From: Bacteroidetes bacterium QS_8_68_28 | GTDB lineage: Bacteria > Bacteroidota > Rhodothermia > Rhodothermales > Salinibacteraceae | Reading direction: 5' to 3' | DNA: 38,356 bases | NCBI GenBank assembly: GCA_003022485.1 | Contig: PXTS01000083.1 | Coordinates: 1 to 38,356, forward strand | Shown: piece by piece, positions 21,108 to 28,128 of the stretch | Position numbering within the stretch: the stretch's first letter is position 1 | Layout of the letters: every line of letters begins with the position of its first letter | Notes under the pieces: generated by a model | Seen by the model: only the letters and a program-made list of their open reading frames with translations | Told to the model about the DNA's origin: nothing | Databases searched by the model: none | Program-made: the position numbers and the translations under genes

Positions 21108-22124
21108 TCACGCTCCACGCCCCACGCGCTCAGCCACGTGCGCGGCAAACTCGCCCGTCGAGGCCGAGCCGCCCACGTCGGCGGTGAGCACCTCGCCGTC
21201 GCGGTAAGCGCCTCGGACGGCCTCGCTTACCGACTGGGCCGCCTCGTTTTCGCCCAGGTGCTCCAGCATCATCACAACCGTGCGCATCAGCGCAGTCGGG
21301 TTGGCCTTGCCTTCGCCCGCGATGTTGGGCGCGGAGCCGTGGACCGCCTCAAAGACCGCCTCGTCGTCGCCGATGTTGGCGCCGGCGGTCACGCCCAACC
21401 CGCCGACCAAGCCCGCCCCCAGATCCGAGAGGATGTCGCCGAAGAGATTGGTCGTGACGACGCAGTCGTATTCGGAGGGATACATGGCCATCTGCATGGC
21501 CATGTTGTCGACGATCTTGTCTTCGTACTCGATGTCGGGATAGTCCGGCGCGATCTCTTCGCCCACTTCCAGAAAGAGCCCCGTCGAGCTGCGCAGAATG
21601 TTGGCCTTGTGCGCGAGCGTGACTTTGTTCCGCCCGTGGGAGCGGGCGTACTCGAAGCAAAACCGGATGATGCGCTCCGAGCCCGCCCGCGTCACCCGCG
21701 CGATGGAGTCGGCGATCTGAAGGCGTTCGTCGAAGTTTTCGACGCCGGAGTAGAGCCCTTCGGTGTTTTCGCGGAAGATGATGAGATCCACGTCGTCGAA
21801 GGGCGTCTCCAGACGCGGCAGGTTCCGGCAGGGGCGCACGTTGGCGTAGAGGTCCAGCGCCTGGCGGATCGCCACATTTACGCTGCTGAAGCCCTCGCCC
21901 ACCGGCGTGGAGACGGGGCCTTTCAGCGCCACGCCGTTTTCACGAATCGAGTCGAGCACCTTTGCCGGAAGCGCCTCGCGCCCAGCCTCCACCGCCGCCG
22001 TGCCGATCTCCTCGATGCGATCCCACGCGAAGTCCACGCCCGTGGCATCGAGCACCTCCAGCGTGGCGTCCATGACTTCCGGGCCGATGCCGTCGCCGGG
22101 AAGAAGCGTAACGCGATGGGCCAT
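21108..22124 (-). CDS. NAD-dependent isocitrate/isopropylmalate dehydrogenase family protein
   Basis: VTLLPGDGIGPEVMDATLEVL, FRENTEGLYSGVE, DNMAMQMAMYPSEYDCVVTTNLFGDILSDLGAGLVGGLGVTAGANIGD, FEAVHGSAPNIAGEGKANPTAL. Confidence 0.9.
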   Translation of the reverse strand: MAHRVTLLPGDGIGPEVMDATLEVLDATGVDFAWDRIEEIGTAAVEAGREALPAKVLDSIRENGVALKGPVSTPVGEGFSSVNVAIRQALDLYANVRPCRNLPRLETPFDDVDLIIFRENTEGLYSGVENFDERLQIADSIARVTRAGSERIIRFCFEYARSHGRNKVTLAHKANILRSSTGLFLEVGEEIAPDYPDIEYEDKIVDNMAMQMAMYPSEYDCVVTTNLFGDILSDLGAGLVGGLGVTAGANIGDDEAVFEAVHGSAPNIAGEGKANPTALMRTVVMMLEHLGENEAAQSVSEAVRGAYRDGEVLTADVGGSASTGEFAAHVAERVGRGA

Positions 22125-22188
22125 CAGTGCAGAAAAACAGAAAAAGACAAAAACGAGAAAGGCGCTGCGCGAGCCAGCGTCCGCTCAC

Positions 22189-22213
22189 AAAAAAAGCCCT
22201 GCCGAGGCAGAGC
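22189..22213 (-). terminator. Intrinsic terminator downstream of the ExbD operon
   Basis: Minus strand GCTCTGC-CTCG-GCAGGGC followed by TTTTTTT. Confidence 0.85.
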
Positions 22214-22231
22214 GTTTCGGCGCGAAGGCCG

Positions 22232-22263
22232 GAGCGGAAGCTGCCGCGAGCGGAAGCTGCCGC
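22232..22263. repeat. Perfect 16-bp tandem duplication downstream of exbD
   Basis: gagcggaagctgccgc at 22232-22247 and 22248-22263. Confidence 0.96.
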
Positions 22264-22300
22264 GAGAAGGGGAACGCGCCCGGGCGCCCCCATCCGTCAG

Positions 22301-22771
22301 TCAGCTGCCCTGGTTTTCGCCGCTGGAAGCGTAGTTGATACGCAACGCGTTGGCTTGGCGCAGTTCTTTCTCCACGTCGCGCAGGATGCCGGACTCGGCG
22401 TTTTCGTCCACCTTCAGCGACACGATCAGGCGCGGCTCGTCTTTGACCTTTCGCTCCATGATCGCCTGAATGTTGGAGACGTCGCTGATCAGCGCGTCGT
22501 CCACCTGGATGCCTGTCTGGCCGCTGCCTTTGACATTCTGCTTCTTCGGGCCGATGTAGACGTAGGAGATCAAACGCTTTTGCTCGATCTTCTCCAGCGA
22601 CTCGGCCTGGGGAAGCGTCGTCTTGACCTTCACGTCGGTCTGGCGCATGACCGTGCTCACCATAAAGAAGATGAGCAACATGAAGATAATGTCTGGCAGC
22701 GACGACGTCGGGATGCCTTCATCCCCAGCGTCGGCGGATTTTTTCTCGAAGTGCCCGGCAACGGCGGACAT
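22301..22771 (-). CDS. ExbD/TolR-family biopolymer transport protein
   Basis: Single N-terminal TM with IPTSSLPDIIFMLLIFFMVSTVM followed by a periplasmic domain. Confidence 0.87.
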   Translation of the reverse strand: MSAVAGHFEKKSADAGDEGIPTSSLPDIIFMLLIFFMVSTVMRQTDVKVKTTLPQAESLEKIEQKRLISYVYIGPKKQNVKGSGQTGIQVDDALISDVSNIQAIMERKVKDEPRLIVSLKVDENAESGILRDVEKELRQANALRINYASSGENQGS

Positions 22772-22831
22772 GAAAGAGAGGGGGCTTGAGGAAAGGAAAG
22801 ATGGCGGAGGCCGACGTGCACCGGCCCCAGG

Positions 22832-22860
22832 CGCTACGACGACGACGGACGCTACGACGA
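22832..22860. repeat. 11-bp direct repeat spanning the stop codon of the upstream exbD
   Basis: cgctacgacga at 22832-22842 and 22850-22860; the second copy contains the TAG stop (minus strand) and encodes the SSS terminus. Confidence 0.9.
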
Positions 22861-23436
22861 GGAACCGCCTTCACCCGCGCCGGAGGGCTCGGCGATGGAA
22901 ATGTTCAGGGGAATCTTCTCGCGGATGGCGTCCGTGGCGCCCTCTTCGAGCTGGTTTTTGTACGCCTGGTAGTTTTCATAGCCCATCTGATTGGCGCGCT
23001 GGTCGTGGATCTCTCGGTAGGCCGCTTTCACCTCGTCGAGCGCTTCCACGTAATCGCTGTACGGCGTAGCGCGCTTGGTCTTGATCGAGACGAGCGCATC
23101 GTCCGGCGAGACGGAATATTCGCCACTCTCTCCCTGGTTGAGGACGTGCCTCTTGACCTCGCGCCGGATCTGGGAGAACGAAGAGGCTTTCTCCTCAATC
23201 AGCACCTGGCTCTGCGCGTTGACGAGGATCTTCAGCATGTTGCGGTCCTTCACCGGGGGCGGCGGCTGGCCCTGCAGCGGCGGCGGGAGCGTCATCCCGA
23301 TGCCGGTGTCCGTCTCAAAGGTCGTGGTAATCAGAAAGAAAATCAGCAGCAGGAAGGAGATATCGGCCATTCCGGCCGTGTCGATTTCTCCGTCCACGCG
23401 GTCGTCGTCGTCACGCTTGTCGAGCAGACCGGCCAT
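22852..23436 (-). CDS. ExbD/TolR-family biopolymer transport protein
   Basis: DGEIDTAGMADISFLLLIFFLITTTFETDTGIGMTLPPPLQ, a typical ExbD TM segment. Confidence 0.88.
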   Translation of the reverse strand: MAGLLDKRDDDDRVDGEIDTAGMADISFLLLIFFLITTTFETDTGIGMTLPPPLQGQPPPPVKDRNMLKILVNAQSQVLIEEKASSFSQIRREVKRHVLNQGESGEYSVSPDDALVSIKTKRATPYSDYVEALDEVKAAYREIHDQRANQMGYENYQAYKNQLEEGATDAIREKIPLNISIAEPSGAGEGGSSS

Positions 23437-23530
23437 GAAGCGAGAGCGTGTTTGAAAATAGAGCGGGCGGCGCGTAAATTCACGACCGCTTAGTTAGATG
23501 CGGGCAAGCCCGCGCGGTTCCGTGCGCCCC

Positions 23531-23575
23531 CTTCCGAAAAAGCGGCTTCCGAAAAAGCGGTCTCCGAAAAAGAAA
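23531..23575. repeat. Three tandem copies of a 15-nt unit just downstream of the small membrane protein stop
   Basis: cttccgaaaaagcgg (23531-23545), cttccgaaaaagcgg (23546-23560), tctccgaaaaagaaa (23561-23575). Confidence 0.95.
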
Positions 23576-23582
23576 CGCGGCG

Positions 23583-23855
23583 TCAGGTGAAGAGCCCCCA
23601 GACGCCCGAGGAGAAAAGCGCCAACATGCCGAGGGCAAACATGATGATCGTCGTCCAGATCGCGGCCATCGCCCAGTTGCCCAAGATGAGGCCCAGCAAC
23701 ACGAGAATCACGGCGGGCACGGTCATCACGCCGACGGTGATGGGCTGGGCCTTGCCCTGCACGAGGCTGCGCAGGCCGAAGGCCAACATGCCGATAACCC
23801 CGAGGCAGATGACGATGATGATCGCCCAGACGGCGTAGGGAACGAAGGTTTGCAT
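23583..23855 (-). CDS. Small three-TM membrane protein within the TolQ/ExbD operon
   Basis: MQTFVPYAVWAIIIVICLGVIGMLAFGLRSLVQGKAQPITVGVMTVPAVILVLLGLILGNWAMAAIWTTIIMFALGMLALFSSGVWGLFT, between TolQ and ExbD on the same strand. Confidence 0.75.
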   Translation of the reverse strand: MQTFVPYAVWAIIIVICLGVIGMLAFGLRSLVQGKAQPITVGVMTVPAVILVLLGLILGNWAMAAIWTTIIMFALGMLALFSSGVWGLFT

Positions 23856-23968
23856 CTTCAGGGGGTAGGTTTGTCGATCTGTAAGTAAGTAGGTTCCGTG
23901 AGTTTGTAAGTGCGTGGAGGGCAGCCCGGCAACGCACGCACCTACTACCACACTCATACCCCTCCCTA

Positions 23969-24868
23969 CTACATGCTCGTTTTCGTCTGGTCGTCGCCCG
24001 GCTCGTCGCCGGCGGTGGACATCTCGCCCTTTGCGGTGGTGCTGGAGTCGATAGCACCAGCATCGTCGCTGCTCGAGCTGCTGACGCCGCTGGTCGTGGC
24101 CGAGCGTCCCTCGGTGAGCGAACGGTTTTCCTTATCCATCAAGACCAGTGAGTCGATGAGCTCGACGCTGGCGTCCTCCATCTCGACCACGATGCGGTCG
24201 ATCTTGGAGACGGCGTAATTGTAGAAAAACTGGAGGATGACCGCCACGATCAGGCCGAAGGCCGTCGTAAGGAGCGCCACTTTGATTCCGCCGGCCACGA
24301 GCTGCGGCGAGATGTCGCCGGCCTGCTCGATGGCGTCGAAGGCGGCGATCATGCCGATCACCGTGCCCAGGAAGCCCAGCATCGGCGCCACGCTGATGAA
24401 GAGCGAGAGCCACACGAGGCCGCGCTCCAGAAAGCTCATCTCGATGGAGCCGTAGGCGACGACGGCCTTCTCGACCGCGTCGATGCCCTCGTCGGCGCGG
24501 AGGAGGCCCGCCTGGAAGACCGACGCGACCGGGCCGCGCTGCTTGGCGCAGACCTCCTCGGCCGCCGGGACGCCGCCCTCTTCGAGCGCGCGCTTGACCT
24601 TCACGATGAACTTGCGCGTGTTGATGTCCGCAAGGTTGAGCATGATGATGCGCTCAAATGCGATGCCGAGCCCGATGATGAGGCAGATCAGCACCGGCCA
24701 CATGAAGGGACCTTCGCTGTTGCCTTCGTTGAAGCGCTCGACGAGGATGTTGACCAGTCCCCCGCCGTCGCCGCCGCCGCCGGTCTGCTGGAGCGCGGCC
24801 ACAAACGGGTCGAAGCCGGCGGAGAGGGTGGCCAGCTCGTGAGGCAACGTCGTCAATGCGTCGATCAT
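23969..24868 (-). CDS. MotA/TolQ/ExbB proton channel family protein
   Basis: GPFMWPVLICLIIGLGIAFERIIMLN; EMSFLERGLVWLSLFISVAPMLGFLGTVIGMIAAFDAIEQAGDISPQLVAGGIKVALLTTAFGLIVAV. Confidence 0.93.
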   Translation of the reverse strand: MIDALTTLPHELATLSAGFDPFVAALQQTGGGGDGGGLVNILVERFNEGNSEGPFMWPVLICLIIGLGIAFERIIMLNLADINTRKFIVKVKRALEEGGVPAAEEVCAKQRGPVASVFQAGLLRADEGIDAVEKAVVAYGSIEMSFLERGLVWLSLFISVAPMLGFLGTVIGMIAAFDAIEQAGDISPQLVAGGIKVALLTTAFGLIVAVILQFFYNYAVSKIDRIVVEMEDASVELIDSLVLMDKENRSLTEGRSATTSGVSSSSSDDAGAIDSSTTAKGEMSTAGDEPGDDQTKTSM

Positions 24869-25050
24869 CGCAGAAGGGGGAGGGTTCGCGGAAAGAAAAA
24901 AAGACGGAAACCGGCGGGCCGAGCTTTTCGGGGCGCGCCTGCCGGCAGGGTGAGAACAGTTAGCGTAGAGGCAACGCGAAGACGATAGCCGACGCAGGCG
25001 TTATTTTCAACTGGAGGAGCCGCCGTCGCGCCGGAGCGTTTGCGCAAAAG

Positions 25051-25084
25051 GGAGCTCAGGAGAACCTGGAGCTCAGGAGAACCT
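25051..25084. repeat. Perfect 17-bp tandem duplication; second copy also folds as a hairpin
   Basis: ggagctcaggagaacct at 25051-25067 and 25068-25084; CTCAGG-AGAA-CCTGAG at 25072-25087. Confidence 0.96.
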
Positions 25085-25125
25085 GAGTAAGCAGGACGGT
25101 TGTTCGCGCGTGCTGTTGCCCGAAC

Positions 25126-25157
25126 ATATCGCTTTTGGAACGTATCGCTTTTGGACG
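25126..25157. repeat. Direct repeat with 16-nt period
   Basis: tatcgcttttgga occurs at 25127-25139 and 25143-25155, within atatcgcttttggaac / gtatcgcttttggacg. Confidence 0.9.
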
Positions 25158-25263
25158 CCGGATGAAAGAGCACGCTGGGAGCGATTTGCCCGAAGGCAGC
25201 ATTCTAAAGGAGAATTAACAAAGGCAAAGATCTGCCGCCGGGCGGTTCCGAAGGCGCTCGGTT

Positions 25264-27015
25264 TCACGGCGACCGGGAAGCGGAGCGCTGCGGGATTTGT
25301 CCTCCTCGGCGCGCGGTGCCCAGCGTTTCGCCGCCGCCTTCGCCCAGGCGCGCCAGTCGCCGGGCGCGCGGCCAGTGCGCCTGCGCCTGCTGAAAGAGAG
25401 GGTCCACGCGGTGCAGCACGGGATAGAGCGCCGCCCGCCCGAAGAGCCGCCGCGCAATGCGGCTTTTGATGAAGGTAGACAGGTACGGCCGGGCCTTTTG
25501 CGCCTGCGTCGGCGTGAACCCCTGCGCGGAGTCGGGAAGCGCCGCGCGGCGGGCGGGGGTGTCTTTCGACCCGAGGCGCAAGCCGCGCTTCTCGGCCAGC
25601 GCCAGGAACGCGTCGTACATCGCGGGGGTCACCTCGAAGTTTTTCATAAAGGCCCCGCGCTGTTCGTCCCAGCGCTCGCGCGCCTCGCGGTGCGTACTGA
25701 TCCACTGGCGGGCAAACGCGTCGCCCACGCCCTGCGCCCGCACCGCCTGTACGAACGCCGAGGACGAGTCGCGCGCTACCAGCACATCCGGTAAAATGCC
25801 GCCGCCGCCGAGGACGCGCCGCCCGTGCTCGGTGCGGTAGACCAGCGAGTCGGGCGCGCGGGCGATGATCTCCTCGACGGTGTGGGCGGCATCGTAGTCG
25901 AAGCGCTCGCGCTTGGCCTGGAGGTAGTCTTCCTCGTTGCCTTCGTCGTAGTCGGTCTGGATGAGGCGCCCGGTGGGCGTGTAGTAGCGCGCGATGGTGA
26001 GGCGCAGAACGCTGCGGTCGGGTAGCTCGAACTGCTTCTGCACCAGCCCCTTGCCGAAAGTGCGCCGCCCCACCAGCAGTGCCCGGTCGTGGTCCTGCAA
26101 GGCCCCGGCGACGATTTCGCTGGCGGAGGCGGCGTTTTCGTCCACCAGCACCACGAGCGGCTGGCGCTCCCAGCTGCCGCCGGCCTCCGCCTCGTACTGG
26201 TCATCGTAACGCCCGCGCCGCCCCTTCTGCGAAACGATCTGTTCGCCGTCTTTCAGGAAGGCATCGGCGAGGCGCACGGCCTGGCTCATGTAGCCGCCGC
26301 TGTTGCCACGCAGGTCCAACATGAGACGCTCCATGCCCTTCCCTTTCAGCTTCGTGAGCCCCTCGGAGAACTCGCGGTAGGTCGTGCGCGCAAAGCGGTT
26401 GACCTTGATGTAGCCGGTCGAGTCGTTCACCATGTAGGCAGTGTCCACCGTTTCGAGCGGAATTTCCTCGCGCTCGAGGGTGAACTTTAGGAGGCGCGGC
26501 GTACCGGGGCGGCGCACGCTGATCGTCACTTCCGTGCCCTTCGGCCCCTTGAGGCTGCGCTGCACCTCGGCGCTGGTGAAGCCGACGGCGCTGGAGTCGG
26601 CCACCTTCACGATGCGGTCACCCGGCAAGAGGCCCGCCTCCTCGCTGGGACCGCCGGCCAGCACCGACACGACCGCGATGGTGTCCCGACCGTCGGGGCC
26701 GCGCGCGAACTCGTAGGAAATGCCGATGCCCTCGAACTCCGCCTGGAAGCGCTCGCGCACGCGCTTCATATCCTCGGCGGTGATGTAGGCGGAGTGCGGG
26801 TCCAGCTCGTCGAGCATGCCCTCGATGCCGCGCTCGGCGACCTCTTTTGCCGCAACGGGCTCGACGTAGTTTTTGTCGACGAGCTTGAGGACGCGGCGCA
26901 ACTTCTCGGCCGAGCGGTCGGCCGTTCTATCTTGCGTGACGGGGGCCAGAAAGAAGCCCAACGCCGCCCCGAGCACGAGCACGACGCCGAAGGAAAAGAG
27001 TCGCCGGTACGACAT
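25264..27015 (-). CDS. C-terminal processing peptidase (S41 family, PDZ-containing)
   Basis: MSYRRLFSFGVVLVLGAALGFFLAP (signal anchor), ELDPHSAYITAEDMKRVRERFQAEFEGIGISYEF, PDZ (LLPGDRIVKV), LMLDLRGNSGGYMSQAVRLADAFL, VLVDENAASASEIVAGALQDHDRALLVGRRTFGKGLVQ. Confidence 0.93.
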   Translation of the reverse strand: MSYRRLFSFGVVLVLGAALGFFLAPVTQDRTADRSAEKLRRVLKLVDKNYVEPVAAKEVAERGIEGMLDELDPHSAYITAEDMKRVRERFQAEFEGIGISYEFARGPDGRDTIAVVSVLAGGPSEEAGLLPGDRIVKVADSSAVGFTSAEVQRSLKGPKGTEVTISVRRPGTPRLLKFTLEREEIPLETVDTAYMVNDSTGYIKVNRFARTTYREFSEGLTKLKGKGMERLMLDLRGNSGGYMSQAVRLADAFLKDGEQIVSQKGRRGRYDDQYEAEAGGSWERQPLVVLVDENAASASEIVAGALQDHDRALLVGRRTFGKGLVQKQFELPDRSVLRLTIARYYTPTGRLIQTDYDEGNEEDYLQAKRERFDYDAAHTVEEIIARAPDSLVYRTEHGRRVLGGGGILPDVLVARDSSSAFVQAVRAQGVGDAFARQWISTHREARERWDEQRGAFMKNFEVTPAMYDAFLALAEKRGLRLGSKDTPARRAALPDSAQGFTPTQAQKARPYLSTFIKSRIARRLFGRAALYPVLHRVDPLFQQAQAHWPRARRLARLGEGGGETLGTARRGGQIPQRSASRSP

Positions 27016-27037
27016 AGGCGCTGCCTTGCCAGGAGAA

Positions 27038-27059
27038 GCAGGCGCAAGGGAGCGCCTGC
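27038..27059 (-). other. Perfect 8-bp hairpin in the 5' region of the S41 protease gene
   Basis: GCAGGCGC (27038-27045) - aaggga - GCGCCTGC (27052-27059). Confidence 0.6.
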
Positions 27060-27111
27060 CCAGAGAACATGCTTTTTCGATGAAGGCTCTATCTCGTACC
27101 CGCCCCGTCGC

Positions 27112-27163
27112 CGCGTTGATCCGACGCGTTGATCCGGCGCGCTGCCCCGGCGCGCTGCCCTGC
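27112..27163. repeat. Four tandem copies of a 13-nt unit in an AABB pattern
   Basis: cgcgttgatccga / cgcgttgatccgg / cgcgctgccccgg / cgcgctgccctgc at 27112, 27125, 27138 and 27151. Confidence 0.93.
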
Positions 27164-27197
27164 GCACGCAGCGCGGAAGCGGGCGGGCCGGCGTTCC

Positions 27198-27410
27198 TCA
27201 TCGCTCGTCGAGCCAGCGTACGACAACAAAGGTCCCCCCGGCGACCCCCGGCAGGATCAACCCCACGGCCAGCCACGGGTGCCGCGTGGCCGCGGCCCAG
27301 ACGGTCGCCGCCCCCGCCACCAGCGCGTCGCCGCCGTACTGGATGAGAAACGTGAGCGTGGTGGCCACCGCAGCGACCGCCATGAAGACCCGGTATTTCT
27401 CGGCTTCCAC
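27198..27410 (-). CDS. Small hypothetical membrane protein
   Basis: VEAEKYRVFMAVAAVATTLTFLIQYGGDALVAGAATVWAAATRHPWLAVGLILPGVAGGTFVVVRWLDER, two TM segments; start (GTG 27410 or ATG 27383) uncertain. Confidence 0.5.
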   Translation of the reverse strand: MEAEKYRVFMAVAAVATTLTFLIQYGGDALVAGAATVWAAATRHPWLAVGLILPGVAGGTFVVVRWLDER

Positions 27411-27463
27411 GAGAAAGGAGGCATTTGGTCGCGTTTCGAAGGCGGCGCGGCGAAACTGAGAGC

Positions 27464-27988
27464 TTACCGCACCTCGGCGAAGTAAAGCACCGTGCCCAGC
27501 GCCGCGGCGGCGGCGACCCCCGCCGTACCCCAGCGGTAGCGCGAAGGGCGCCCGGTGTAGACGTACGCGCCCGTCGGGGCGCCCACCGCCAGCCCGGCGG
27601 CGGCCACCGGAAGGGCCGTCTCCCAGCGCGGGTTGGCGTCCCCGCCCAGCACGGCGCCAACGACGGCCCCCGCCGCCGCGCCCGCTGCGCCGCCGATCAG
27701 CGCGCCGCGCGTGAACTCGTCGGTCGTGACCTCGTCTTGCCGTTGCTGGAACGCCGCCGCGCTTCGTTCCGCGAGGGGACGCCGCCGGGGCTCTCTGGGG
27801 ACCAGCGCCTGCCCGACGTCGCCCACGCTCAGTCGCTCGCGCGGGGAGGGCGTCGCTTTCACGACGACGGGGGCCTCGCTTTCCGCCTGGGGAGCGGCAA
27901 GGCGGTAGGGTTGCGCCGTGGCAGGACGCGGCCCGGCAATCAGCACGAGCGCGATCAAAAAAGCGGGGCATGCACGGGAAGCGGTCAT
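27464..27988 (-). CDS. Secreted glycine-zipper-type hypothetical protein
   Basis: Signal peptide MTASRACPAFLIALVLIAGPRPATAQ followed by GALIGGAAGAAAGAVVGAVLGG; start at 27988 preferred. Confidence 0.65.
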   Translation of the reverse strand: MTASRACPAFLIALVLIAGPRPATAQPYRLAAPQAESEAPVVVKATPSPRERLSVGDVGQALVPREPRRRPLAERSAAAFQQRQDEVTTDEFTRGALIGGAAGAAAGAVVGAVLGGDANPRWETALPVAAAGLAVGAPTGAYVYTGRPSRYRWGTAGVAAAAALGTVLYFAEVR

Positions 27989-28128
27989 CAGCAAAGCCCA
28001 TTCGGGAACGCAAAAGAACCAGCGGTACATTTCCGCCAACGCCTCGCCACTGGCAACGGTCCTGCGAACGCCCCGGCAGACCGTGCGTATCGTGCTCTCC
28101 ACGCGCCTTGCCCCGCTTTTTCCGTTCC

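Noticed and set aside
20937-22334. 465-aa plus-strand ORF
   Set aside because: Antisense to the IDH-family gene, which has all expected motifs; no recognisable domain.
7963-27163. Tandem repeats as CRISPR arrays
   Set aside because: Units are contiguous without unique spacers, copy number is 2-4 and no cas genes are present.
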